A DNA stretch of 64,000 nt from the NCBI GenBank assembly GCA_023634235.1, contig JAMKCF010000009.1, forward strand, positions 3,472,001 to 3,536,000, written 5' to 3'. Source of the DNA: Pisaster brevispinus (Eukaryota > Echinodermata > Asteroidea > Forcipulatida > Asteriidae). Of this stretch, positions 24,472-36,490 are shown one piece after another (position 1 is the stretch's first letter; every line of letters begins with the position of its first letter). The notes under the pieces were generated by a model. That model saw only the letters and a list, made by a program, of their open reading frames with translations, was not told the origin of the DNA and did not search any database. Made by a program: the position numbers and the translations under genes.

Positions 24472-25672
24472 TAAGTTGAGTAGTTCCGAGTACTAGGATG
24501 GCCGAGTAGTACTCGAGAATGAGTACTTGGACCATCGAGTACGAGTACCGTATATTCTGATATCTGAGTGCCGAGTCCAACAGCCAAGTACAAGCACTCT
24601 GGGTACTGGTACGAGTATAAGAATTTTATAAAGAAAAATACTGCAAAATGAAGTATAAACATATTATTGTTTCGGATTGATTTCTAGAGGACAATGTGTG
24701 TTTGTTATGCTTAATACCTTAAACATGAAAACATCAAAGACAACTTCAATGTCTTTTCCCAGTACTTTACTCCTCTATTCTTGGATACCCGTGGAATAAA
24801 TTTACAATGACGCGACATAATTTAGACAACCGTATTTTGACCATGAGTACTTACAATTTGAGTCCAATTACATTTTCAGTCGAGTATCGAAAACATGACT
24901 TCGTGTACAGATTATTTTTCAGTCGAGTATCGAGCATAGACTTCAAGTATGAGGAATTTGCTCGCAAAGTTAGAGTACCATCAAAAGGACACTCGGGTAG
25001 TAATCGAGTACAAGTCCGAGTTTAACTCGAGTACGAGTACCGAGTATGAGTACCAAGTACAAGTACAGAGTACCGAGCACAAGTTTGAGCACGATGGGGA
25101 GAACTGAGTACCGAGGGGGAAAAGATTCCTGAGTATAACTACCGAGTACCAAGTACAAGTATTGAGTATAAGTACCAGAAGTACAAGTTTCGAGTGCGAG
25201 TAAGGTTTGAGTACCAAGGGGGAGTACTAAGTACGAGAACAACTGAGTGCCGAGGGTGAGTACAAGGGTATACTGAGCGGAGTCCTGAGTATGACTATGA
25301 GTACCCAATACCGTGTACAAGTACCAAGGTAAGTACTGAGTATGAGTCAGAGTACCGACGAGTACCGAGTTCGAGTACTGATTACTGAGGGTGAGTATAC
25401 AAGGGTATACTGAGGGGAGTCCTGAGTATGAGTGCGAGTACCCAGTGCGAGTACAAGTACCAAGGTAAGTACTGAGTATGAGTCAGAGTACCGACGAGTA
25501 CCGAGTTCGAGTACTGATTACTGAGGGTGAGTATACAAGGGTATACTGAGGGGAGTCCTGAGTATGAGTGCGAGTACCCAGTGCGAGTACAAGTACCAAG
25601 GTAAGTACTGAGTATGAGTCAGAGTACCGAGTACATGAGACCAAAAACCGAGTACCGAGTACAGGTATTACA
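24472..25672. repeat. GAGTAC minisatellite with a 136-bp higher-order repeat
   Basis: About 1.2 kb dominated by variants of GAGTACCGAGTA/AAGTACC. Its distal part has a longer unit: GTACCAAGGTAAGTACTGAG recurs at 25321, 25457 and 25593, a spacing of exactly 136 bp. This suggests recent amplification of a compound unit on top of an older short-unit array. Confidence 0.9.
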
Positions 25673-27388
25673 ACACTGTGTTGTAACCCCAGAGAGGAAT
25701 TAGTTAGAAAGTGAACATTAGAGCAACAGTGGAAGGACCGCAAAGAACGCATAGAAACGTTAGGTTTCACTACGCAAAGCATTGCAAGGGAGCAGAGTAC
25801 ACTGCGGCAGTTTCGTCTACGCCTGTTTGCACTGATGCAGACGTGAACCATGCAAAGGGTTAGGTTGATGTTGGTAATACCATGCACTCTTCATTGAAAA
25901 CGTTACTTTAGTTATAGATCATATTATATTATTTCGTACTAAAACCAAATAATTGTGACAAACGTTCAGCATCACTAAAGCAGGCCTCAAAATCATGAAT
26001 ACTTGAAACGTCTCCACAAGGAACATCTACACACGTACAAAGTGCATGGAAATAGCGGGAAGGTATTTGTTGGGAAATTTGAAGAAGATAACCACATTTA
26101 CACATTAGCGTTGGCCTATCTTCAGAGTAAATAGCAGTTTATCTTTTCAATTCCGATTGTTCTAAAAAGTAACATCTACTCTAATATAACATAAAGAACA
26201 TTGGTTTAGATATACGTTTACTCTACTTGATATTGATTAGGGAATAAAAGTGGGATGACCTGGTCTACCGTGTGGTCATGACCGGGTTCGTGGCTGGCTG
26301 CTGTTATTTCAAATTAACCTTTAACAAAAACGGTAAAAATCATTAGAATTTGTAACTTTTTTCTGCCGTTTGTTTTAGAAATGTTCTACTTATGTTCAAT
26401 GGCCAATCCTTAGGCTGTTCAACTTTTGTGTAGTACCTAAACTCTTACACATAGGAGCCTAATTAACAGCTTTGAAAATAATTAACAGCTTTGAAAATTA
26501 ACAGCACCATGGATAGACCTTTCTATTGCAACGTCACAGCCCGAGTTTTTGCCAACCGTGGTTGGGAAAACTATGGAAAGCCATAAATGCAAAGCAAAAA
26601 CAGATGTCCTTAGTTTGTAACACTGTTACACAATATTCAAAGTATAGTGCTGAATGTGTTGGAAACAAAGAAACCAATCATGGGAGGTAATTTATTAATT
26701 GAAAGTTGGCAGAACATGTTGCATTTGGTTAAAACATCTGTTAACACGATTGGGCGTTTTGCTAACAATCGGCCGTCCATGTTAACCAGCGCAGTTTGTT
26801 TATCAACACTGGAAAGGTCTATAGAAAAATGTCAGTTGGTGTTCGGCTTTATGCATTGCAATATGGTTTAATGCGCGTACCAGATACATTGTCTGCACGT
26901 TTACGCCTACGCAGCAGCACCATCTGTCCTTGCCGAAATATCAAAAGCAATACGCAAAAAGAAAACAGTTGATTTGATAGTTCCCGTACAACTAGCACAT
27001 AATGCATACAGAACTTTTACACAACATTGTGTTTGTTAAGGAGGCATTAATTGGCTATTTCACTGAGCCGGTCTTTATGCAACCTCGATCCTAGGTGATT
27101 CTTCCTATACTGAGAGCCACGATGAACTATTGACCAATCACAACACAATACATAAATCCGATTTAAGCTATAAGGTTTGTGAAACTGGTGTATGTCCCTA
27201 TTCACAGAGGGCGTACAAAACCATGTAAAACAGCAAACTTTTTGTTTTACTGATTTACTTCTTGTTGACACAGATAAGGTCACTAACAATAACTTTGGCA
27301 CCATGTAGTTAGATAAGGTCGTTATTGACATGTTGATTTTGACAGAAACGGGCAGCTGCATCTCCGTAAACTTGGATGCGGCAAAGGG

Positions 27389-27395
27389 TATAAAA
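27389..27395 (+). promoter_or_regulatory. TATA box of protease gene 3
   Basis: TATAAAA in a GC-flanked context (AAAGGG-TATAAAA-TGCC) lies 79 bp upstream of the ATG at 27468, placing the expected transcription start near 27420 with a short unspliced leader. Confidence 0.5.
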
Positions 27396-27467
27396 TGCCT
27401 AGTCCTGAAATGAGAAACCACTTGATTGTGCATGTTTTCACCTGGTGGCAGTGTCAAAATATCTACG

Positions 27468-30400
27468 ATGAAGCTGTTTTTGTTGTGCATGTGTGTAGCC
27501 TTCGCTCAAGGCGGCATGGCTCCACTATACATGGCCAAAACGCGCGGTTTACCAAACAAATACATAGTTCGACTGAAGGTACAGTCTAGCTTTCTAGCCT
27601 TAGTAGTATAAGACTCTTGTCACGTGCCTTACATAGACTGTAGTATTTACAATGGTGGTACAATGTAAAATACCGATTTTAAACCACCCATTCGAAAGCA
27701 CTTTAGTTTCACAACTATGCTAAGTTGCCTGATGGTTGACAGTTTTCATTTGAAATCAAGAGCAAGGTGATTAGTGACACATGTCTTAATGTATAACATC
27801 AGCTATTGTAATATTGCTCAACATTTGAAAACCATTTTTTCTGGATTAAATATAGTTTTTACTTTCCTGTCACACACACACACAAACTTGATCAGCAAGG
27901 TTGACTGCCAAACGTCTGAAATGCCTCGTTTGAAAAAATTACCACTGCTGGGCAAAATTACGGTTGATTCACGTAAACAGTGCGATTATGTGCAGTTTAC
28001 GGTACCCCATTACTATTGTTCCTATCCACCAGCTAAACCACCGTAAGACCACTTGTTAGTTTGTTTGTGTTTGTTAATAATAACTATTTACATGGTACAA
28101 ACTTGTTCATTACAGGATGCATCCAATGTGGATCAAGTGGCGGATGAGTTGGAGAATTACTTCACTAAGATGCGAACCCCGATTGGTAAAATGAACAGAA
28201 TCCGTCTGGTCATGCCCGCTCTCACCCTCAGCATCCCACCACATCTAGTCAACTATGTAAGTTTCATTGAAGCTCGCCTTCACGAAAATGCTGACAGCTG
28301 CTTAAAAATGACTGAAGCTTATTAAAGCTCTGCTTGAGTTTCTCTTAATCACCAGCTGAACCCGTTCCCGTCACTTTAAAAACGTTAATGTTAGATCTCG
28401 ACTATATCCATTACAAGCCTATAGTTAGGGGGGAAAATCATCCCCTTAGCACTGCAACAGTTGGCATCTTATATCGTGTGTTAAAACGGATGTACTGGCT
28501 GATTCAAATAGTCAAAGAGGTCCCTAAATGTGCACATTTCACTTCATTAAAGGGAGTATATAAAGTAGTTATCACAAAAAACAACAAGTTACTTTAATGA
28601 GAGAGCACACTGATTTTAACGGTCATTCCACAACTACCCTCCAATGAGAAACACTTCCCTCTAAATTAACTTCACAAAGTCGTGGAAACAGCCTGCGAAT
28701 GAAAACATAACAATGAATAAATAAAATATCGTACTTTCCTCCTACTGGCAGGTCCGCTCCCTGGACGCCGTTGAGTACATCGAACAGGACAGTCTTGGTC
28801 ATGTACAAGGCCAACAGACTGGAGCTACGTGGGGCATCGATCGAATTGACCAACGTGATTTACCACTAGACCAAACGTTTAAGTATAACGACAACTGTAA
28901 GTAACACTCAGACTATCGTTGATCTAAATCAAGTGAATCACATTTAGCTTGGAAAGGCCATTAGGGTGGTGGCACGGATCTCAGTTGAACTAAAGGAATA
29001 AAGTTATATGGTTATGGCCTACAAATTGGATGACATGCTGTACACCAATGAGCCACGCATTGCAATGGTAACAGGGGGAGCCCCCTAAACTGCATGGGCG
29101 TTCTTGTTACATACACTTTAACATTTAAGTGTTCTCCTTGTGTTCGTTTGTGAATTACCTTTGGGTCCATCTTGAATTTTAATAGTACGGAAGCCCATTC
29201 ATGCCAAGTTGCGTTTCTCTTTACCGTGGAAGTTTTTAATTCTCTAAACGCACGAGCACAAATGCAAGACACGCGATTCTGTAGAAAAACTATTATTATG
29301 CCAAAAATTCCATTAAATTAAAATATAATTATACACTTTGATATTTATTTAAATGAAAAGGGGTCATTAGGGTCTACGTAGAACAATAGTAGCATATTAC
29401 TCGGTGTTAAAGGTAAACTGACGTTTGTTAGTAAATGTACGCATGCTCAGAACTACATGAAGATTGATAAATAACACAAGGTAGCGTCTTTCAAACACAA
29501 TCATTTTATGATCAAATTGACGTTGAGCAGATCAGGGCTACGGTGTAAATGTGTATGTGGTAGACACCGGCACTAACATTAATCACAATGAGTTCAGCGG
29601 AAATCGCGCCGAGCTACTGTTTGGCGGTCCAGACGACAACGGCCACGGCACCCATTGCTCTGGAACTGTGAGCGGCGCGGTCTACGGCATTGCCCGCCAG
29701 TCAACAATTCAGAGCGTCAAGGTGTGCAATAGTTGGGGAGGGTGTGGCGTGGGTGATTTCACGGCCGGTAAGTTTTGTAATCGGTTATTTATTTTTAATC
29801 AAATTAAATGTGAACCTTCATAATTGAAAAAATCAAATAATATTCGATAAAAGTTTGGCATCATTGTCAACAAAAAGTTCTATAGAACGTTTAGATTTGT
29901 TTTCTCCACAGGTTGTGATAGTGTCATGGCCCACAATCAGAATCCAAAGGGAGTGGTCTCGATGTCACTCCGTTTCGGCACATCCACAACTATTGACGAC
30001 GCTGTGACTAGGCTTTGGAATGACGGCTATGTAGTGTCCATTGCTGCTGGTAATGATAACTACGACGCTTGCTACTACTCGCCACAAAGAGTCGTGAACG
30101 TAAGTTGGTCTGTAAATTTCGTGGCATTAACAAAAAGGTCAGGAAGACCTACAGTGTGACCAAATTTACTTTTGGTCCTGTGTTTGGTTGTCAACAGCCA
30201 GCGTCCACAACCACTCGTGAAATAATGAAGAAAATATTTCCCATCATATTTTGGAAGCATTAACAGCAACAATTTTCTTACTGCTCAATCAGACTTCCAA
30301 GTGGGCGGAAGGATCAACCAGGGTAGATACGCCCTCTATACCTCACTTTTTGTATTCTCACACTTATGCATTCTATGCCTGCCGAGTGGAAATATAACGT

Positions 30401-31666
30401 TCTAAGTGTTGGGGAAAGATGGAGGAAAGGCCCGTTTCCTTGTGCCCTGCTGCGAGTTTAAATCCACCCTTGATTTTGTTTTGTCTCGAAAATGGTCATA
30501 CCATTCTTTACTTTGGCTGATTCGACAGACAATCACCACCGGGGCAACGGATAGTAACGACCAGCGAGCTTACTTCTCCAACTTCGGTACTTGCGTTGAC
30601 ATCTTTGCTCCCGGCGTGAACATCGAAAGCGCTGCTTACTACTACAACTCTGGTACTACTAGCATGTCTGGAACATCCATGGCTTGCCCCCACGTGTCAG
30701 GTCAAGTACTCGTCTGTTTGCATTTAATCATGCTTTACAGTTCAGTATATTTTACAGGACAAACTATAAGAGGCCCGTTTTTTGACCCGAATAGACAGAG
30801 GTTTCTGACATAAAACATATATTGCATTTGAAAATGCAATCTTGATCTGTATCAGCGTTATTGCAAAGGTACTGGAAATGGGCTTGGAAAAATTAGGACC
30901 ACCAAAAGCTGATGAAAATTATCTAGGTTTTGGTTTTTTTCTATGTTTACGTAGTTGAATGCATACTAGAAGATTGGATTCCCCCTACGTTCATGATGTG
31001 TGATGAGCAACCGTCTCGGTGCACCGTCTCGGTCCTGCAGAAAGGGGACTCGAAACCACACTATCTCGCATTCTAAAGATGGTCCAATTTCATAGAGCTG
31101 CTGAAGCACACAAAGTAGCCAAGCACAACAAAATTGTGTTGATCAGATTGAGGAAATAAGACAAACTGTCATTTCAAATGTACGATTTGTAACTGGTTCG
31201 TTTATGTTTAGCAGTTGTTAAAGTAACAAAAAGTTTGCTTTCAGCGGCTCCATGAAATTGGACCCTGATGTTCACTGGTGACAAAGGCCAGAAGATTGGA
31301 ATGAACTTACTCTTAAAGGCGAAAGTAGTTTACAAACGTAAAACGTTACGTCATTGTTTACTTCGATTTAGGAGCTGCAGCCCTTTATGTAGGTAAACAC
31401 GGAGGCGTATCACCCCAACAGATCAAAGATATGATGTTGGGCGACGCGTCGCTCTATAAAATTACTGACGAGCAGGGAAGTCCGAACAGGCTACTGTACA
31501 TCGGAAATGTAAGTATAGGCAACGTCCCTCACAGACCCCTGAAGTGTTTAGACTTGAAATCAAGACAATGTTTGCTGGATATCGTACATAAATTCAAGAC
31601 GCTGTTTGGACATCGTACATAAATGCGGTTATTTTCTTTGATCATAGCTTACAGATATCAGTCTGA
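27468..31666 (+). CDS. Secreted proteinase K-like subtilase, array gene 3
   Basis: Predicted secreted S8A endopeptidase precursor of about 380 aa. Exons: 27468-27578, 28116-28256, 28752-28896, 29531-29767, 29912-30099, 30529-30700 and 31372-31508, with a tentative last exon 31655-31666 (ATA TCA GTC TGA). The signal peptide is [16 protein letters not shown]. The propeptide spans exons 2-3, and the mature chain probably starts near [11 protein letters not shown]. Asp144 (VVDTG), His171 (GHGTHCSG), Asn259 (AAGNDN) and Ser324 (GTSMACPH) complete the active site. Exon 6 is 6 nt shorter than in genes 1, 2 and 4, removing two residues from the loop before the nucleophile. The exon 6 donor (GTCAAG) is weak, and the final splice is the least certain part. 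If it is unused, translation runs on from 31509 through a longer open tail to about 31622. Exon 2 is unusually close in sequence to exon 2 of gene 4. Confidence 0.85.
31081..31264. mobile_element. MITE, family A, in intron 6 of gene 3
   Basis: GGTCCAATTTCATAGAGCTG at the left and CGGCTCCATGAAATTGGACC at the right are matching inverted termini of a 184-bp element. Same family as 3523-3719 and 5755-6039. Confidence 0.8.
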
Positions 31667-31845
31667 CCTGAGCCAGAGTTTATGGCAACCGTTTTTAGAC
31701 CCCAAAGAACCTGGGCATTGATAGTTCACTAAATAACTGGAAACAAATGTTGCGACAAGAAATCTATAGATAACAGTTGGAATTCTTGCTCAATGTCTAT
31801 CTCTGCGTGACAAATATATATATATATTTAAATTCTAGATTTGTA

Positions 31846-31851
31846 AATAAA
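31846..31851 (+). terminator. Polyadenylation signal of protease gene 3
   Basis: Canonical AATAAA about 180 bp beyond the proposed stop codon, followed by a T-rich stretch. Confidence 0.5.
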
Positions 31852-32496
31852 TCTTTGGCTTTTCTAAATGAGCAGCCGTCGTGTTTAAGCACGACATCCA
31901 TTCTCCCATGGGAATTATAGGCTACACGTCCAACAATTTACACGTCCAATTGCCTATACGCGGAGTAATGTCTTTGTACATCACAGTAACTATTTTTATT
32001 AGTTCTTTGGTCTTAGCGACTTGGTTTAAAATTTATCAGAAATACGAATATGTTCTTCCCATCGACAAATACTACTAAACAAATTAGTCTTCTTAACCAA
32101 CCATCCCCCACATTCATTGCGCATGACAAATGGGCTCGATATCCCGGGTAGTGATTCAATGACTCTTTGATGTGGGCGTTACTATATGTATTTGGGGAGG
32201 AGTTTATGTGACGTCGTATCACATTATTGACAGAGGAAAGGATCCCTTGCTATGGTGTATCGTGGGAAGAGATGACAAATGCAATACATTCTATACTCTG
32301 ATAAGAAAGGTTATTTGAATCTCTCTAAATGTATTTGATGTTGAGAAATGTTTATTTTTCCGCCGTTCTTGTATTGTTGTCACAGATTTAAGTCAACACA
32401 TCGTTGATCAACTCGGAGTGGGTTTCAACACCGTATGGACCAGAGCAAGCAACGGTTCACACTTACAAAAATGCATTTACTGAAATCTAGTCTAAT

Positions 32497-35400
32497 TATT
32501 ATTATTATTATTGGTTTATTCACACCATATTGCAGCCCGAAGGCTGAATTGCACAGTGGTTACAATAGGTAAAAAAAAAAAAAACAGAAGGAAGTAAAAA
32601 AATTACATAGACTATAAAAACTTTAAAGCGCAAAATAACATATATATAGGCGATGTAAATCATTGAACCCCCCCCCCCAAAAAAAAACAGACAACAACAA
32701 CAACAACAACAACAACAGTGCACAAAAACAAGCACAAACATTTTTTTAAAAGGCATGTAGCAATCCAGTCAGATACACAACAGGGCTATTATGAATTCAA
32801 TATAAAATTTAAAACTATTATTTTATAGAAGATAAAAATAAATCAATCCTTAAGCATGTCATTTAACAATTCAGTAAGATACGGAATAGGGCTATTATGA
32901 AATCTTTTTGTTGAACCTCTATGTTTGTAAATCACCCGTTTGGTTCTTAACTCCATACCATGGACCTTATTCGGCTTGGGGAACCAGTCAGCAAATTGTG
33001 TAGACCTGAAAGTATTCAAAGCAAATTTAGAGCAAAGTTTGTTCCTCCTTTCAAACAAGGAATCCAGATTCAACACACATAGAGCTTGGTCATAATTATA
33101 ATAATTAGTGCCAAGCAGAATACGACAAATGCGTTTTTGAACTAGTTCTAGCTGGTTGGATTGGCCCAGAGTCAGCGATGAATGCCAGGCAGGGGCAGCA
33201 TATTCCATTACTGGTCGAATGTAACCCTTGTAAACAATAATCAATTCAATTGTGGTTAGTCCGGCAATCTTCAGTTTACGTAACATGAATAGTTTACGAT
33301 TAGCCTTACTCATCAAGTCAGTCACGTGAGCATCCCATTTAAGATTACTCTGAAAAGTGACACCTAAAAGTTTAACACTTGAAACACATGGTAATTGAAT
33401 ACTGGAGATAGAGTACAAATTATCAGGGGGATTTTTACGACCAAAATAGACCTGCAATGTTTGACATTTTGCAGGATTCAACGAAAAGCCATTATTCTTA
33501 GCCCACTCATCCAATCGATTTAGGTCAAATTGAATGTTACTTTCCTGATTAAATAATCTATTTTCACCCAACGTCAGATCGTCGACATATTTCCAGCATT
33601 TGTTACAACTAGGATCAACAGCACTGTTTATGCATGCTAAAAAAATCACTGGTCCAAGTTTGGTGCCTTGGGGCACTCCACCAGTTAAGGTTTGCCAGTC
33701 TGAAAGAGATTGCTTATATCTAACCCTTTGTTGACGTTCAGTTAGGAAACTTACAACCCATTTCACAACTAACGGGGAAACCCCAAGTTCAAGAAGACTT
33801 TTAATGGCTACATGGTGATCAATGCTGTCGAATGCCTTACTAAAATCAGTAAGTATTAATGTACTAACAATATTAGGCATGTTAGCCCCGGTAATTAGGT
33901 GATTATAAATGTCAATTATACAATGGGTAGTAGAGATACCTTTTCGATTACCGAATTGTCTATTGTCCAATTTAGAGCTAATTGAGTTCATTATCCATTT
34001 ACAAATGAAACCTTCAGCAAGTTTAGCTAAAAAGGGAGTGAGGGATATCGGTCTGAGTTTTTGCAAAGTGGGGGGTTTTGTCTTTGGGATAGGAATAACA
34101 TTTGCCTGCTTCCATTGAAATGGGACAACGCCTTGCTTGAATGATGAATTTAATATATTAGTTAATGGAATACTCAATTCGTATGCAAATTCAGTAAGTA
34201 TCCTAGCAGGTAAATTATCCGGACCTCCACTTTTACTCACAGGGATCTTCCCAAGTTCATAATAAGTTTCCCAAGGTTGAATTTCAGGAATATTGTACTG
34301 GGCAGGCAGGTACGCTGGCAAATCTTGCAGCCTAATGGGACCTTGGAATTGTGAAAAACTGGAGAGGTGATTATTAATTTCATCGGCTATGGATTCATTA
34401 TTACTAGGATCAATACCTTCAACATGGATAGTCAACTCACTATTCTTCATGTTGGCTAGGTTACGGACATTTCGATGCCACCCTACAGGATCAGTTTTTT
34501 GTAACACACGAACCCTGCCAGCATAGTAAGACTGCTTGGCTGATATTATTTCACGGGCAACTTGATTTCTAAGGGAACACAGTGTAACTTTATCACCATT
34601 AACAAAAGCTTTTTGCCTCCTCAAAATTAGTCTTCTGATCCGACCATTGAACCATGGTTTATCACTACAATGTTTTTTGGTAATTTTGGTGGGAAAATGG
34701 GAGTCAATAGTTTGGCTGACCATTGCATAGAAGGCATCGGTTTTGGCTTGGCATGAGTTAGAACTGATTACTTCATTCCAAGTTTGCCCTTGTATCCAAT
34801 TTGCAAAAGAACGTATACTAGAGTCTTTGATGGGCTGAACAGTTCTTTGACTGAAATAATTAAACTTTACAGAACAGTTAGGGGTCCATAATATACAATT
34901 GTGGTCACTCTTTCCCAGGGGGGATAAAATTAAAGGCTTATTGTACTGGCTAGCAAAATTGGTAATGATTAAATCTAACACAGCTTTATCCCTGGTTGGC
35001 TTAGATACAACTTGTTTCAGATTGTTACCATTACAAATAGGAAATGTATCAAATTGGTTAAAATCACCTAAAATGGTTAAGCCAATATTTGGTTTACGAG
35101 TTAATAAATGATCCATTGTAGACAAGATGTGTTGGTACAACAATTCAATATGAGGTGAGTCAGGGGCAATATAAACTGCAAAAATGGCAATTGCGGGGAC
35201 GCTCCTTGGAAGTTTTGGGTGATGTACTAATAACCATTGACCCTCAAGTTCTGGTGGGACTAAAATGTCTTCGATGGGAGATGCTTGAAGGTGATCTTTA
35301 ACATAAACAAGTACTCCGCCACCAGTTCTTGTTTGTCTACATGCACTAAAGGCAACGTAACCCTCCAATGAATACTGCTCGGCTGCTGTGGTTGGACTAA

Positions 35401-36490
35401 TCCAAGATTCAGTTATTACTGCAATGTCAATCTGGTTGGTATTAAGCACAATCTCGACCTCGTCCAATTTGTTTAACACTGAACGAGCGTTCGTAAGTAA
35501 GAGGCGGGGCAAGATGGATTGTGCCCCCATTTGATTCCTTTGCTCCCTCCTTGAAACCAGGTCTTGCAGCTGCATCCGCAACACAGGCACATGTGAATGT
35601 TGGGTTTCATTTTGATTTCTCCCTCCTGTTATAATTACTTGGATCGAAGATTCATTTACCGGGCCGCTAGGATGATAAGTCAAGTTAGCAGGGTAAGCAG
35701 CTAGAGCTTTTTGTTTCCTTTGTTGAGTCCGTTTACCAGCTCGCTTTCCTCTTGGTCTTAATTTGATTAATCCATTGCGTTTCAACTCAGCTAGCTGTTG
35801 AAGGTTCAAGCGGCAGGAAAGTGATCGTAGGGTCAAAAGTTGATTCACTGAATACTTAATTTTACATGATGTGGAAAACTTCTGAGGAATACTGTTCTTA
35901 TTCGGAGTTTCACTCAAAATGGTGTCATGCCCTGGGCCAGGATTAATTTCAACATCCTTGAAAACTGTGATGTCAACCGGCGGATCATTGCTCGGTACAA
36001 ATATAGATATTGCACCATGTTTGGTCCATTTCAATAATGCAAAGTTGGGTGATGCTATCTTTCGATTACGTCGATACGAGTATAGGACTCACCCGTAGTA
36101 ATACAGCTGGTTCTGGTGTAGTCTTATCAAACAATGCAGACAACGGTTTAGAGTCCAAGATATTCTTTGGGGTTCCAATCCAAGGTACAGGTCGAAGATC
36201 CACAAGAAGTAAGACAAACATCATGTAAGTCGCCGATACATATAGGGGCTTGGCAGCCATGTTGCTTATGTAGTAAAAAGAGAAGTTGTGGTCAAGCCAC
36301 ACAAAATGTTGATAAAAACACACTACACGGAGGAATTCCGACTACAAAGGTTCACTCAGGCACAGGAACGGACATCAAAAGACAAAAACCACGAACAAAA
36401 TCCTGAACAAAAACCAGTAAAAGTCGATGGAATGAGATTAAAAACAGCAGCTATGGACAGAGAATAAAACCACAGGCAGCTAATACAACA
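32497..36490 (-). mobile_element. Non-LTR retrotransposon (CR1/L2-like LINE), nearly full length
   Basis: The element lies on the minus strand. Its 3' end is at the low coordinate, where the minus strand reads AATAAACCAATAATAATAAT, an (AAT)n tail as in CR1/L2-type elements. The 3' UTR contains (TTG)n and homopolymer runs, plus an imperfect direct repeat of the last coding segment (32754-32802 against 32857-32905). One long open frame (next entry) fills the middle. Upstream minus-strand sequence, including a hydrophobic open frame at 36066-36323, probably belongs to the 5' part. The 5' boundary near 36,490 is a guess, and no target-site duplication was identified. Confidence 0.8.
32843..36034 (-). 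CDS. LINE polyprotein: 2A-like motif, AP endonuclease, reverse transcriptase
   Basis: An unbroken frame of about 1063 codons. In order: a 2A-like motif DVEINPGP at residues 27-34 (35933-35956), then a Lys/Arg-rich linker. An apurinic-type endonuclease follows (about residues 170-400, with LLTNARSVLNK, ITESWIS, GDFNQFD and SDHN). The reverse transcriptase comes next, with TDFSKAFD (729-736), GVPQGTKLGP and YVDD (816-819), and the thumb region reaches the C-terminus. The listed start is a TTG. The frame is open only to a stop at 36089-36091 and contains no ATG before the 2A motif. The natural start is therefore probably in the hydrophobic frame at 36066-36323, which is out of register here by a small indel. 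The core looks coding-intact, so this may be a young copy. Confidence 0.88.
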   Translation of the reverse strand: MKWTKHGAISIFVPSNDPPVDITVFKDVEINPGPGHDTILSETPNKNSIPQKFSTSCKIKYSVNQLLTLRSLSCRLNLQQLAELKRNGLIKLRPRGKRAGKRTQQRKQKALAAYPANLTYHPSGPVNESSIQVIITGGRNQNETQHSHVPVLRMQLQDLVSRREQRNQMGAQSILPRLLLTNARSVLNKLDEVEIVLNTNQIDIAVITESWISPTTAAEQYSLEGYVAFSACRQTRTGGGVLVYVKDHLQASPIEDILVPPELEGQWLLVHHPKLPRSVPAIAIFAVYIAPDSPHIELLYQHILSTMDHLLTRKPNIGLTILGDFNQFDTFPICNGNNLKQVVSKPTRDKAVLDLIITNFASQYNKPLILSPLGKSDHNCILWTPNCSVKFNYFSQRTVQPIKDSSIRSFANWIQGQTWNEVISSNSCQAKTDAFYAMVSQTIDSHFPTKITKKHCSDKPWFNGRIRRLILRRQKAFVNGDKVTLCSLRNQVAREIISAKQSYYAGRVRVLQKTDPVGWHRNVRNLANMKNSELTIHVEGIDPSNNESIADEINNHLSSFSQFQGPIRLQDLPAYLPAQYNIPEIQPWETYYELGKIPVSKSGGPDNLPARILTEFAYELSIPLTNILNSSFKQGVVPFQWKQANVIPIPKTKPPTLQKLRPISLTPFLAKLAEGFICKWIMNSISSKLDNRQFGNRKGISTTHCIIDIYNHLITGANMPNIVSTLILTDFSKAFDSIDHHVAIKSLLELGVSPLVVKWVVSFLTERQQRVRYKQSLSDWQTLTGGVPQGTKLGPVIFLACINSAVDPSCNKCWKYVDDLTLGENRLFNQESNIQFDLNRLDEWAKNNGFSLNPAKCQTLQVYFGRKNPPDNLYSISSIQLPCVSSVKLLGVTFQSNLKWDAHVTDLMSKANRKLFMLRKLKIAGLTTIELIIVYKGYIRPVMEYAAPAWHSSLTLGQSNQLELVQKRICRILLGTNYYNYDQALCVLNLDSLFERRNKLCSKFALNTFRSTQFADWFPKPNKVHGMELRTKRVIYKHRGSTKRFHNSPIPYLTELLNDMLKD

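Larger units (their letters stand above)
20600..27388. other. Intergenic region between protease genes 2 and 3
   Basis: No exon could be supported on either strand across this stretch of almost 7 kb. It contains a (TA)n run, a family B MITE at 23949-24130 and the GAGTAC minisatellite at 24472-25672. Long open frames around 25000-25900 are translations of that minisatellite. Segments near 20900-21060 and 22780-22800 look like worn pieces of the family A MITE. Confidence 0.5.

Noticed and set aside
24970..25887. Minus-strand frames rich in Leu, Val, Gly, Thr, Tyr and Ser
   Set aside because: They translate the GAGTAC minisatellite and change frame with each indel of the repeat.
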